This document shows, one piece after another, positions 33,740-43,643 of a stretch of 60,949 nucleotides of DNA. The translations under genes were made by a program, and so were the position numbers. The DNA lies in the NCBI RefSeq assembly GCF_021602025.1, contig NZ_BQHW01000031.1:1-60949 (forward strand). Direction: 5' to 3'. This DNA comes from Pseudomonas ceruminis (GTDB taxonomy: Bacteria > Pseudomonadota > Gammaproteobacteria > Pseudomonadales > Pseudomonadaceae). Numbering within the stretch: position 1 is the stretch's first letter; the number at the start of each line of letters is the position of its first letter. The notes beneath the pieces are model-generated. The model had not been told where the DNA came from. It searched no databases and saw nothing but the letters and a program-made list of their open reading frames with translations.

Positions 33740-34993
33740 ATGACCGCTACTAGACCTGCATACGACACCAACGAGCTGCTAACGATATTCACGCCCATCT
33801 TTGACAGGATACGAACCGACGCCTCGTCGCGAGAACGCAACCGGACATTGCTGTTCGAACAGATTGGCTGGCTGAGGGAGGCACGTTTCGGTGCCCTGCG
33901 GGTGCCCGTCGAGCTCGGCGGATACGGTGCGTCCATGGTCCAACTGTTTGACCTGTTGATTGCGTTGGCATCGGCCGACTCGAATATCCCTCAATCACTC
34001 AGGCTTCATTTTTCGCGTGTCGAGCGTATCGTGATCGGTGATGAGCGGCACAAACAGAAAGTGTGGATTGACCGGGTTGCACGTGGCGAGCTGTTTGGAA
34101 ACGCGACAACCGAGCCGCCAGGCACACCGATCGGGGAAGTTCGCACCCGGGTATTACCGCATGCGGACGGCACCTTCCGGCTCAATGGCAAGAAGGCCTA
34201 CGGCACCGGTAGCCTTTACTCACAGTGGATCCCAGTGGTCGCCGCCGACGAACACGACAATCGTGTGATCGTGACCGTTCCTGCAGACAGAAAAGGCGTC
34301 ACGCTGGTGGATGACTGGGATGGCTTCGGGCAGCGCCTGACCGCGACCGGATCGTCGATGTTCGAGGACGTCGTGGTGCATGCCGAGGAAATCTCCGCCC
34401 CCATCAAAAAGACCACGAGGGCTGGCAGCGGTTTCGCACAGTTGGTGCACCTAGCAACCCTCGCGGGCGTCGCCAGCGCGATCACCCACGATGTCACGCA
34501 GCAGGTCGCGACGCGAAAAAGGGTGTACTACACAGGGCCCGGCGGCCTGCCCCGGCACGATCCGATTATCCAGATGCAAGTAGGCAAGATTGGCGCCGCC
34601 GCTGCCTCGGCGCGCTCGATCGTGCTGGGCGCCGCCCAGGTACTTCAGGACGCGTGGCAGGTCTGGAATACGCAAGGGGAGCATTCCCCGGCTACTGACG
34701 AAGCCTATGTCAAGGCAGACCTGGCCATTTCGTCTGCACAAGTCACCTTGATCCCACTGGTGCTCAATGCGGCCACAGAACTGTTCGATACCCTTGGCGC
34801 TTCCGCCATCGATGCCAAAGGCGGCCTGGACCGTCATTGGCGGAACGCGCGCGCCCTGTCCTCGCACAACCCTCACCTCTACAAGGCCAGGGTCATCGGC
34901 GACTATCTGTTGAATCAGGCACTGCCGCCGAACTTCGTTGCGGGTGACGACGTAGGGGTTATCACCGATACCGCCAGTACTGCATCACGCTGA
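33740..34993 (+). CDS. second SfnB/DszC-family flavin oxidoreductase
   Basis: A 417-residue acyl-CoA-dehydrogenase-fold protein of the DszC/SfnB type. Blocks: REARFGALRVPVELGGYGAS, NATTEPPGTPIGEVRTRVLP, GKKAYGTGSLYSQWIPVVA, TLVDDWDGFGQRLTATGSSMF and GGLDRHWRNARALSSHNPHLYKARVIGDYLL. It closes block 3, whereas its counterpart opens block 2. The ATG at 33740 sits 9 bases after AAGG; the ATG at 33731 directly abuts that site. It probably carries out S-oxygenation of the imported compound with reduced flavin. Confidence 0.87.
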   Translation: MTATRPAYDTNELLTIFTPIFDRIRTDASSRERNRTLLFEQIGWLREARFGALRVPVELGGYGASMVQLFDLLIALASADSNIPQSLRLHFSRVERIVIGDERHKQKVWIDRVARGELFGNATTEPPGTPIGEVRTRVLPHADGTFRLNGKKAYGTGSLYSQWIPVVAADEHDNRVIVTVPADRKGVTLVDDWDGFGQRLTATGSSMFEDVVVHAEEISAPIKKTTRAGSGFAQLVHLATLAGVASAITHDVTQQVATRKRVYYTGPGGLPRHDPIIQMQVGKIGAAAASARSIVLGAAQVLQDAWQVWNTQGEHSPATDEAYVKADLAISSAQVTLIPLVLNAATELFDTLGASAIDAKGGLDRHWRNARALSSHNPHLYKARVIGDYLLNQALPPNFVAGDDVGVITDTASTASR

Positions 34994-35003
34994 GGCCCAA
35001 CAG

Positions 35004-35024
35004 GGGGGCCGCTTTGCGGCCCCC
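35004..35024. terminator. bidirectional hairpin between convergent genes
   Basis: GGGGGCCGC (35004-35012) and GCGGCCCCC (35016-35024) pair around TTT, 10 bases after the SfnB-like stop and 46 bases from the convergent dehydrogenase stop. Confidence 0.65.
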
Positions 35025-35070
35025 TCGTGCTCAAGTGAACCGGTGCTGCCCAGACGTGGCGAGCCACGCC

Positions 35071-36300
<1,230 letters not shown>

Positions 36301-36439
36301 CAGGGCTACCTTCACGGTTCGAAGTACATGGGCAGAGCCTAGAGCAGCCACCCTCAATCTACCTAGTCTATTTTCTGCGTGTATAAACATTCATAACCGA
36401 TATATGATCGGGCCATAATTCCAACAAAGAGCGGCGTCC

Positions 36440-37366
36440 ATGAACCTCAGCAAGGTCGACCTCAACCTGTTCATCGTCTTTGATGCGATCTACACCGAAG
36501 CCAACCTGACCCGCGCCGGGCAGATCGTCGGCATTACCCAGCCGGCGGTGTCCAACGCGCTGTCACGGTTGCGCGAAACCTTCAACGACCCGTTGTTCGT
36601 GCGCACCGCGCAGGGCATGGTGCCCACACCCATGGCGCAGAACATCATTGGCCCGGTACGCAACGCCCTGGCGCTGCTGCGTACCTCGGTACAGGAAAGC
36701 CGCATCTTCAACCCGCAGCAGGCCAACAAGACCTTTCGCATCAGCATGACCGACCTCACCGAGGCGGTGATCCTGCCGCCGCTGTTCCAGCGCCTGCGCC
36801 GTCTGGCCCCGGCGGTACTGATCGAGAGCTTCCTGTGCAAACGCCGGGAAACCACCAAGGAACTGGCCGCCGGGCGCCTGGACTTTGCCGTCGATGCGCC
36901 GCTGAACACCGACCCGCAGGTGCGCCACGTCAAGCTGATGCAGGACCGTTACGTCTGCGCCCTGCGCCAGGGCCATCCGCTGGCGGACAGCAAATTGACC
37001 CTCGACAGTTACCTGGGCATGACCCACATCCATATCTCCAGCCGCCGTAATGGCCTGGGCTATGTCGACCTGGCGCTGGGCAAGATGGGCGTGCAACGCA
37101 AGGTCGCCCTGCGCTCGCAGCATTACCTGATGGCGTCGCAGGTACTGCAGCAGACCGACATGGCGATGACCGTGCCGGAACGCTTTGCCCGCCGTCATCA
37201 GTTGCGCTACCAGCCGCTGCCGGTGGACATTGCGCCGCTGGAAACGCACCTGTACTGGCATGAAAGCACCGATCAGGACCCGGCCAACCGCTGGATGCGC
37301 GAGCAGATCATCGAGTTGTGCGAGCGGGTGGTGGCGGAGGAAGAGCGAACTGCGGCACCGGCCTGA
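36440..37366 (+). CDS. LysR-family regulator, divergent from acyl-CoA dehydrogenase
   Basis: A 308-residue LysR regulator of the NodD/LeuO-like branch: it begins VDLNLFIVFDAIYTEANLTRAGQIVGITQPAVSNALSRLR, then FNDPLFVRTAQGMVPT. The effector domain includes MTDLTEAVILPPLFQRLR and a C-terminal WHESTDQDPANRWMREQI. The AT-rich divergent region (36360-36425) suits a LysR operator. The effector may be an acyl-CoA or fatty-acid derivative, inferred only from the neighbour. Confidence 0.87.
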   Translation: MNLSKVDLNLFIVFDAIYTEANLTRAGQIVGITQPAVSNALSRLRETFNDPLFVRTAQGMVPTPMAQNIIGPVRNALALLRTSVQESRIFNPQQANKTFRISMTDLTEAVILPPLFQRLRRLAPAVLIESFLCKRRETTKELAAGRLDFAVDAPLNTDPQVRHVKLMQDRYVCALRQGHPLADSKLTLDSYLGMTHIHISSRRNGLGYVDLALGKMGVQRKVALRSQHYLMASQVLQQTDMAMTVPERFARRHQLRYQPLPVDIAPLETHLYWHESTDQDPANRWMREQIIELCERVVAEEERTAAPA

Positions 37367-37529
37367 GCACGCAGGCGCGTTAAAAATTCTACGGCAACCT
37401 GCTTATGGAGAATATTTTTCTGACAGCGGGGCCGTAACATGAATAAAAAGGCAAACGTTTTTTTCCCCCGGCGATTACGCTTGCTGCAACGATCGCCGAC
37501 TCCACGGTGACAGCAACGGACCCGCCGCT

Positions 37530-38684
37530 ATGCCTAGTGCCCCACTCTACTTCGACTACGCCGCCACCACTCCGGTCGACGACCGGGTCATCGAAACCAT
37601 GCTCACCTGCCTCGGCCGCCAAGTGAACTTTGGTAACCCCGCGTCCAGTGGCCATGCCTACGGCCAGGCCGCCCGCGAAGCCGTCGAGCAAGCCCGCGAG
37701 CAGGTGGCCGCGCGGGTCGGTGCCAGCGCCGATGAGCTGGTTTGGACCTCCGGGGCCACTGAGTCCAACAACCTTGCACTCAAGGGCATCGCCCAGGGTT
37801 TTGAGCAACCGGGGCACCTGATCACCAGCCAGTTGGAGCACAAGGCCGTGCTCGATACCGTCGGCGAACTGGAGCGCCAAGGCTGGGCGGTCACGCGCCT
37901 GGCGCCGGACGCCGCGGGCCTGATCCAGCCCTACGATGTGCAGGCAGCATTGCGTGCCGATACCCGCCTGGTGTCGCTGATGGCAGTCAACAACGAACTG
38001 GGCACCCTCACTGATTTCGCCGCCATAGGCGAGCGCCTGCGTGCCCATGGCGCCCTGTTGCATGTCGATGCCGCTCAGGCGGTAGGCAAAGTGGACATCG
38101 ACCTGCAGGCCCAGGCGGTCGACCTGATGTCGTTCTCGGCGCACAAGGTCTATGGGCCCAAGGGTATCGGCGCGTTGTACGTCGGCCCCCGCGCCCGTGA
38201 TCGGATGCGTGCGCAGATTCACGGTGGCGGCCATGAACGCGGGCTGCGCTCGGGCACCTTGCCCACTCACCAGATCGTTGGCATGGGCACTGCCTTCGCC
38301 CTGGCAGGCCAGCCTGGCGACAGCGAGCACCAACGGATCGAACAGCTTGCCAAGCGGTTGCGCGAAGGGTTGCTGGCACTGCCTGGGGTCACGCTCAATG
38401 GCTGTGCCCGCCAGCGTGTCCCGCATACCTTGAACCTGTGCATCGAGGCCGCGGGGTTCAACAGCATGGCATTGGCCGGTGAGCTGGCATTGTCGACCAC
38501 CTCGGCATGCAACTCGGCCAGCAACGCAGCCTCACATGTGTTGCTAGCGCTGGGGCTGGATGAACAGCGGGCACGCAAAAGCGTGCGCGTCAGTATCGGG
38601 CGGTTTACCAGCGAGGCGGAGGTGGACAAGGCGATCGAGGTATTCAGGCGCTCGGTCGCAGCGGCCTCAGTCGCCTTGTGGTAA
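37530..38684 (+). CDS. cysteine desulfurase (NifS/IscS family, class V aminotransferase)
   Basis: A 384-residue PLP enzyme that would transfer sulfur from L-cysteine to an acceptor. Seen: YFDYAATTPVD at the N-terminus, TSGATESNNLALKG (73-86), PLP lysine Lys206 in SFSAHKVYGPKG, RSGTLPTHQIVGMG and catalytic Cys327 in STTSACNSASNAA. The loop differs from the STGSACTS form of IscS. It is not in an isc or suf operon: a LysR gene lies upstream and a convergent SDR downstream, so it is probably a second, specialised desulfurase. The 163 bases upstream are AT-rich. Confidence 0.87.
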   Translation: MPSAPLYFDYAATTPVDDRVIETMLTCLGRQVNFGNPASSGHAYGQAAREAVEQAREQVAARVGASADELVWTSGATESNNLALKGIAQGFEQPGHLITSQLEHKAVLDTVGELERQGWAVTRLAPDAAGLIQPYDVQAALRADTRLVSLMAVNNELGTLTDFAAIGERLRAHGALLHVDAAQAVGKVDIDLQAQAVDLMSFSAHKVYGPKGIGALYVGPRARDRMRAQIHGGGHERGLRSGTLPTHQIVGMGTAFALAGQPGDSEHQRIEQLAKRLREGLLALPGVTLNGCARQRVPHTLNLCIEAAGFNSMALAGELALSTTSACNSASNAASHVLLALGLDEQRARKSVRVSIGRFTSEAEVDKAIEVFRRSVAAASVALW

Positions 38685-38753
38685 CCCCTGGCTCGTGGTT
38701 AGCAGCACGGCGGACCGAACCAAGAGCGGGCGTGGGCTTCTGGCTATCGTCCA

Positions 38754-38782
38754 TGCAGCCCATGTTTGAATGATGGGCTGCA
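38754..38782. terminator. hairpin between desulfurase and SDR genes
   Basis: TGCAGCCCAT (38754-38763) and ATGGGCTGCA (38773-38782) form a perfect 10-base stem between convergent genes. Confidence 0.6.
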
Positions 38783-38848
38783 CTTAGCGGCGCAGCGTCC
38801 GCTGCAGCAGTGTCCGGGCGAGCCAACGCGTGCAGCGGTTACCTGTTG

Positions 38849-39577
38849 CTACATATCAAATGCCGAAGGCAACACGATCATGTCCCGGATCGTCACATTG
38901 CGCGGGCGTGTGAGCATGTACATGACCGCATCGGCTATGTCGGATGGCTCGATCAAGCTGCCGCTCGCCTTTGCCTTCTTCAGGTTCTCTTCCGGCCAAT
39001 CGGCCAGCAGCGCACTGCTCACAGGGCCAGGCGACACTGCACCGACACGGATACCGTGTACCTTGACCTGCCGCCGCACCGTCTGCACAAAACAGTTGAT
39101 CGCCCACTTGGAGGCCGAGTAAACCGGCTCCCAAGGCACCGGGAAGTGCCCCGCCACCGAGCCCGTTACCAGAATATCGCCCTCACCCCGGTCGATCATG
39201 TACGGCAGCACGTCATGCACGTTCTTGATCACGGCATTGACATTGAGGTTCAGCATTCGGTCGATGGCGGCCACATCCCCGTCAACCAGATCGCCACCCA
39301 CATAGCAACCGGCATTGGCATACAGAATGTCGAGTTGGCCGGCCTTGGCCAGCACGCTTGGCAGCAGCATCGCACAGGATTCGGGGACCAGCAGATCGAT
39401 CACCAGCGGCATGGCCGCCGGCCCCAGGCGCTCACAGGCGCTGACCAAGGCGGCTTCATCCCGATCAACCATGACCACCCTGGCGCCTGCCGCCACCATT
39501 GCCGTGGCCGATGCCAGACCTATCCCCGACGCAGCGCCGGTGACTGCTGCCACTTTACCTTCGAGTTGCATTGCCAT
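38849..39577 (-). CDS. short-chain dehydrogenase, ribitol 2-dehydrogenase-like
   Basis: A 242-residue NAD(P)-dependent SDR with TGAASGIG (13-20), NAG (88-90), Ser140, Tyr153 and Lys157 (YSASK). It resembles enteric ribitol dehydrogenase RbtD closely in the C-terminal half (RVGAVSPGPVSSALLADWP, TRPRNVTIRDMIVLPS), so oxidation of ribitol or a similar pentitol to D-ribulose is likely. It has its own promoter region with two operators matching those of the kinase operon, so the LacI protein encoded upstream should control it. GGGAGG lies 7 bases before the ATG. No polyol transporter is in the window. Confidence 0.85.
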   Translation of the reverse strand: MAMQLEGKVAAVTGAASGIGLASATAMVAAGARVVMVDRDEAALVSACERLGPAAMPLVIDLLVPESCAMLLPSVLAKAGQLDILYANAGCYVGGDLVDGDVAAIDRMLNLNVNAVIKNVHDVLPYMIDRGEGDILVTGSVAGHFPVPWEPVYSASKWAINCFVQTVRRQVKVHGIRVGAVSPGPVSSALLADWPEENLKKAKASGSLIEPSDIADAVMYMLTRPRNVTIRDMIVLPSAFDM

Positions 39578-39623
39578 TCGCCACCTCCCACCCCTGAACG
39601 ATCAGGGGCGCTTGATTATTGTT

Positions 39624-39639
39624 ATGTAGACGTTTACAT
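39624..39639. promoter_or_regulatory. LacI-type operator (SDR gene, proximal)
   Basis: ATGTAGACGTTTACAT fits the palindrome ATGTNNACGTNNACAT found four times around this regulon. It lies 47 bases before the SDR start. Confidence 0.7.
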
Positions 39640-39675
39640 CGCTCTGCCGGCCCATCTGAAACCCCGCCGACCAAA

Positions 39676-39691
39676 ATGTCAACGTCTACAT
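39676..39691. promoter_or_regulatory. LacI-type operator (SDR gene, distal)
   Basis: ATGTCAACGTCTACAT is a full match to ATGTNNACGTNNACAT, 52 bases (about five helical turns) from the proximal copy. Confidence 0.7.
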
Positions 39692-39723
39692 TTTTAACCA
39701 AGTATGTATACCCTGCCGGGGGA

Positions 39724-40722
39724 TCAGAGCAGGAGCCGCCCTTCTATGACTTTGTCTTCAACAGGCTGCGAAGGGTCGTCTATCTGCCCGAGCAGCAGGT
39801 TGATCGCCCCTATGCCCAATTGGGTGCCGCTGTGGCTGATGCAAGGGATAGGCTCGCCAAAAAGCTCGGCGTAGCGCACCTGGTCGATGCTGAACAGCGC
39901 GATGTCATTGCGGCTCAGGCCAAGCTCGCGCATGGCCTGCAAAGCACCGAGGGTCATGAGGGCGTTCAGGCCAAAGATCACCTCGGGCCACTTGCCGCTT
40001 TGCAGGTAGTTACGCACCGCATCCCGTGCCGGTGCCTGGGTGTAGTCCCCATGCACGACTTCCACCACCGTCGGCTCCGGCCATTGCTCCAGTGCCCGCC
40101 GGATGCCTGCCAGCCGCGCCAGGGAAATACTCGAGCGCTGTGGCCCTGCCACCACCAAGACCCGGCGCAGGCCTTGTGCAAGCAAGGCGCGCGCCCCCTG
40201 ATAGCCACTGTGCTCGTTGTCCAGGTACACCCCGGCGAACGGTGCCCCAGACAGCTGGCGGTCGATCTGCACCACCGGGATGGCCGCCATTTCCAGCTTG
40301 GCCAGGTAGCTCGGCTGGTACTGGTCATCGTCGCTGATGACCGACAGCATCAGGCCGGCTACCTGATAGCTGAGCAGCGTATCGATTGCACGCGCCTCCA
40401 GCTCCGGCGAGCCATCGGTATCGAACAGCATCAAGGTATAGCCGCGTGTCTTGGCCTGGCGCGTAATCGCCTTGATGATCTCTCCGTAGAACGGGTTTTC
40501 CAGGCTTGCCGTCACCAGGCCCACCAGCCGGCTTTCACGATTCTTCAGATTACGGGCAAAGGCATTGGGCACATAGTTGAGCTCCTTGGCCACCTTGAGG
40601 ATTTGTTCCAGCGTCTCTTTCTTGACCTTCTCCGGCTGGTTGAGCGCCCGCGAGACGGTGACGGTCGTCATGTTCACGCGTTTCGCGATGTCGGTAATGG
40701 TGGCTTTGCCTAGTTTGTTCAT
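39724..40722 (-). CDS. LacI-family repressor of the pentitol regulon
   Basis: A 332-residue repressor. The N-terminal HTH (ATITDIAKRVNMTTVTVSRALNQPEKV) and hinge helix (NAFARNLKNRES) bind the operator, and a periplasmic-binding-type domain (LVGLVTASLENPFYGEI, FDTDGSPELEARAIDTLLSYQV, DNEHSGYQGARALL) binds a sugar. Four ATGTNNACGTNNACAT sites, two before the SDR and two before the kinase operon, are its probable targets, including its own promoter. The likely inducer is a pentulose or pentitol, by analogy with RbtR. Confidence 0.88.
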   Translation of the reverse strand: MNKLGKATITDIAKRVNMTTVTVSRALNQPEKVKKETLEQILKVAKELNYVPNAFARNLKNRESRLVGLVTASLENPFYGEIIKAITRQAKTRGYTLMLFDTDGSPELEARAIDTLLSYQVAGLMLSVISDDDQYQPSYLAKLEMAAIPVVQIDRQLSGAPFAGVYLDNEHSGYQGARALLAQGLRRVLVVAGPQRSSISLARLAGIRRALEQWPEPTVVEVVHGDYTQAPARDAVRNYLQSGKWPEVIFGLNALMTLGALQAMRELGLSRNDIALFSIDQVRYAELFGEPIPCISHSGTQLGIGAINLLLGQIDDPSQPVEDKVIEGRLLL

Positions 40723-40852
40723 GGACGCTCGATGCTGGCTGGTCTGCGGGGGCTGTCGTCAGCGGCTGCCCGTCGATTCTCACTGATTCTGCGCCAGGCC
40801 ACAAACTCGCCTGCGTATTGTGAAGCCAACAACGCTGTGCTAGCGTTTTTAA

Positions 40853-40868
40853 ATGTTGACGTTAACAT
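40853..40868. promoter_or_regulatory. LacI-type operator (kinase operon, distal)
   Basis: ATGTTGACGTTAACAT matches ATGTNNACGTNNACAT fully and is nearly a complete palindrome. It lies between the divergent repressor and kinase genes. Confidence 0.7.
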
Positions 40869-40927
40869 TCATCTGCCAAGGACGGGCAACCACCATATGG
40901 CGGCGTCATGGAGCGGGCGGCATACCT

Positions 40928-40943
40928 ATGTCGACGTCTGCAT
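40928..40943. promoter_or_regulatory. LacI-type operator (kinase operon, proximal)
   Basis: ATGTCGACGTCTGCAT matches ATGTNNACGTNNACAT with one difference, 75 bases (about seven helical turns) from the distal site and 34 bases before the kinase start. Confidence 0.6.
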
Positions 40944-40976
40944 TACACGCCAAGCCAATAATAAGAAGGGGTGAAA

Positions 40977-42563
40977 ATGGATTACGTGATTGGAGTCGAC
41001 ATCGGCACGCAAAGCACCAAAGCGCTCCTGGTGTCTACCGACGCAGACATGGTCGCTCAGGCCTCTGCCAGCTATCAGGTCGAACAACCCCGGCCACTGT
41101 GGGCGCAGCAATGGCCGGATGTATGGCTGGAAGCAGTCTATGAAACAGTCGCCAGCAGCGTGCGCCGCAGCCAGGTGCCGGCAGCCAGCATCAAGGCCAT
41201 CTGCATCAGCAGCCTCTACGGTGGATCGGGAATCCCGGTAGACGCTGATATCAAGCCGCTGCACCCCTGCCTGATCTGGATGGACCGCCGCGCCATCGCC
41301 GAGGCCGAATGGGTGCGTGAGCATCTGGATGTCGAACAGTTGCAGCGCGTCACCGGCAACGGCATCGATAGCTACTACGGCTATACCAAGATGCTCTGGA
41401 TCAAGCGCAACGCACCTGAGGTCTGGGCCAGGGCACGCTATCTGCTACCGCCAAATAGCTACGTGCAATACCACCTGACCGGTGAATTGGCGGTGGACCA
41501 CAGCTCAGCGGGCAATATCGGCGGCATCTATGACCTGGCCAGGCGCGCCTGGTCGCCGGCATTGCTCGATGCACTGGGCATCGACCCCAACATGATGCCG
41601 CAACGCCTGGTCACGCCCGGAGAAGTCATTGGCAGCCTGCTGCCGGCTGCAGCGCAGCGGCTAGGGCTGCTGCCTGGCACGGCGGTGGTGGCAGGTGGGG
41701 TCGATGCGGCAATGGCAACGCTGTCCGCTGGCGTCATTGCTCCGGGCAACCACGTAGCAATGCTGGGCACCAGCATGTGCTGGGGGTTTATCAAAGCGTG
41801 CAAGGACGCCAGCCCAGGGCTGATCAACATGCCTTACGTCTACGACGCTGGCGCGAACACTTACAGTTTTGGCGGTGCCATTACTGCCGGTGCAGCCGTC
41901 AGTTGGTTCCGTGAGCAGTTCTGTAAGCAGGAAAAGCAAGCAGCTGCCCTGTCGACTGGCGTGGAGGTGCATCAGTTGATGGAACGGGAGGCGGCAAAGA
42001 CGCCCGCCGGTGCAGACGGACTGTTGTTCCTGCCCTACCTGATGGGCGAGCGCAGCCCAATCTGGGATGCCAAAGCGTCGGGAGCCTATATAGGTCTGTC
42101 GCTGTTCCATCACAAGGCTCACCTGTATCGCGCGCTGCTCGAGGGGCTGGCGTTTGCCTTGCGCCACAACATGCAAATGGCCAGCGGCGCAGGCCTGCAG
42201 CTTGACCCGCAACTGATCGTGGTCGGGGGCGGCACGGCGTCGGACTTGTGGATGCAGATCATCGCAGATGTCACGGGCTACGCCGTGCTCACCATCGAAC
42301 AACAGGTCGAAGCACCGCTGGGTGGCGCCATGCTCGCGGCACTGGCAATCGGTGCCATCGAGGATATCGAAGCAATCCGCAACTGGCGCACCCTGCGTCG
42401 ACGGGCCGACCCCAACCCCGCTAACAAAGCCGTTTATGACCAGATGTTTGCGCATTACTGCGCGGCCTATCCCGCCTTGAGCCCCACTATGCACGGCCTG
42501 GCAGACCAGACCAGGCAACGTTGCGCGTCAGCACGCCCTGCCCAGCCCCTGGCCCACCGATAA
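40977..42563 (+). CDS. FGGY-family carbohydrate kinase
   Basis: A 528-residue sugar kinase with the ATP-site motif GVDIGTQSTKALL at the N-terminus, a substrate region LIWMDRRA near 100, and FGGY signatures VAGGVDAAMATLSAGVI, FLPYLMGERSPIWDAKASGAYIGLS and VVGGGTASDLWMQIIADVTG. It is closer to xylulokinase-like members than to classical RbtK, so it probably phosphorylates a ketopentose (D-ribulose or xylulose) formed by the SDR. AAGGGG ends 5 bases before the ATG at 40977; a GTG at 40971 is the alternative. Transaldolase follows 18 bases after the stop. Confidence 0.85.
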   Translation: MDYVIGVDIGTQSTKALLVSTDADMVAQASASYQVEQPRPLWAQQWPDVWLEAVYETVASSVRRSQVPAASIKAICISSLYGGSGIPVDADIKPLHPCLIWMDRRAIAEAEWVREHLDVEQLQRVTGNGIDSYYGYTKMLWIKRNAPEVWARARYLLPPNSYVQYHLTGELAVDHSSAGNIGGIYDLARRAWSPALLDALGIDPNMMPQRLVTPGEVIGSLLPAAAQRLGLLPGTAVVAGGVDAAMATLSAGVIAPGNHVAMLGTSMCWGFIKACKDASPGLINMPYVYDAGANTYSFGGAITAGAAVSWFREQFCKQEKQAAALSTGVEVHQLMEREAAKTPAGADGLLFLPYLMGERSPIWDAKASGAYIGLSLFHHKAHLYRALLEGLAFALRHNMQMASGAGLQLDPQLIVVGGGTASDLWMQIIADVTGYAVLTIEQQVEAPLGGAMLAALAIGAIEDIEAIRNWRTLRRRADPNPANKAVYDQMFAHYCAAYPALSPTMHGLADQTRQRCASARPAQPLAHR

Positions 42564-42581
42564 CGACCAAGGAATACCACC

Positions 42582-43541
42582 ATGCCGACGTTGCTCAGCC
42601 AGTTGGGGCAGTACAGTACAGTCGTCGCCGACACCGGCGATTTTCGCGCCATTTGCCGCTTCGCCCCCCACGATGCAACCACCAACCCCACCCTGGTGTT
42701 CCAGGCCATTGCGTCGGGGCAATACGACGCCTTGCTCGATGACCTATGCGCCCTGACGAAAGCCGCCGGCGTGCCACTGGTGGAAGCGGTAGCAGACATA
42801 TCCGACCGCCTGATCGTCGCCTTGGGCTGCAACCTGCTACAGCACATACCCGGCAGGGTATCGAGCGAAGTCGATGCCCGCCTGTCCTTCGATAAACAGG
42901 CGAGCCTGGGCAAGGCCAGGCGCCTGGTCGGGTTGTATGAGGCCGCGGGTGTCCCACGTGAACGCGTCCTCATGAAGCTCGCTGCTACCTGGGAGGGCAT
43001 TCGCGCGGCCAGTACGTTGGAGCGTGAGGGCATCCAGTGCAACCTGACCCTGATTTTCAGCCTGGCCCAGGCACGCGCTTGCGCGGAGGCGGCCGTGTAC
43101 CTGATCTCACCCTTTGTTGGCCGGGTACTGGACTGGCATCGCCGCGCTTGCCCGGATACCGAGTACACGCCAGCGGCGGAGCCTGGGGTTCAATTGGTTG
43201 CAGCCAGTTATGGTTTCATGCGGCGGCATCGCTATAGGACCTCAGTGATGGGGGCAAGCTTTCGCAACGTGGGTGAAATCATTGCGTTGGCCGGTTGCGA
43301 TCGGCTGACGATCAGCCCAGCGTTACTGGAGGCGCTGGCTGTGACCGAGGGCAGCCTGAAGGCTGCCCTCACCACGCCAGCCGAACACCAGGCGCCGCCA
43401 CCGCCACTGAGTGAACGTGATTTCCGCTGGCAGATGAATCAGGACGCCATGGCCACCGAGAAACTGGCCGAGGGTATTCGCGGCTTTGCGGTAGACCAGG
43501 GCAAGCTGGAGGCGCTTATCGCACAACGCCTGTGCACTTGA
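42582..43541 (+). CDS. tal: transaldolase (TalB type)
   Basis: A 319-residue pentose-phosphate enzyme moving a dihydroxyacetone unit between sugar phosphates. It aligns throughout with E. coli TalB: VVADTGDFRAI, DATTNPTLV, VSSEVDARLSFD, Schiff-base lysine in RVLMKLAATWEGIRAA, CNLTLIFSLAQARACAEA, ISPFVGRVLDWH and VMGASFRNVGEI. Its place in a kinase operon under LacI-type operators suggests it feeds the phosphorylated pentulose into central metabolism and is a second, inducible copy beside a housekeeping Tal elsewhere. Confidence 0.92.
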   Translation: MPTLLSQLGQYSTVVADTGDFRAICRFAPHDATTNPTLVFQAIASGQYDALLDDLCALTKAAGVPLVEAVADISDRLIVALGCNLLQHIPGRVSSEVDARLSFDKQASLGKARRLVGLYEAAGVPRERVLMKLAATWEGIRAASTLEREGIQCNLTLIFSLAQARACAEAAVYLISPFVGRVLDWHRRACPDTEYTPAAEPGVQLVAASYGFMRRHRYRTSVMGASFRNVGEIIALAGCDRLTISPALLEALAVTEGSLKAALTTPAEHQAPPPPLSERDFRWQMNQDAMATEKLAEGIRGFAVDQGKLEALIAQRLCT

Positions 43542-43643
43542 ACGCGGCCCATCGCACAGCCTGATCGCGGCACACGCCCGCTGCCACAGCAGTCACGTTC
43601 AGCCTTGCGCGTTGGCCTCGTGCCGGTAATGGCCAGGCGGCTC

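Noticed and set aside
40977-43541. sulfoquinovose sulfo-transaldolase pathway
   Set aside because: The transaldolase matches ordinary TalB, and the neighbours are an RbtD-like SDR and an FGGY kinase, not sulfo-sugar enzymes.
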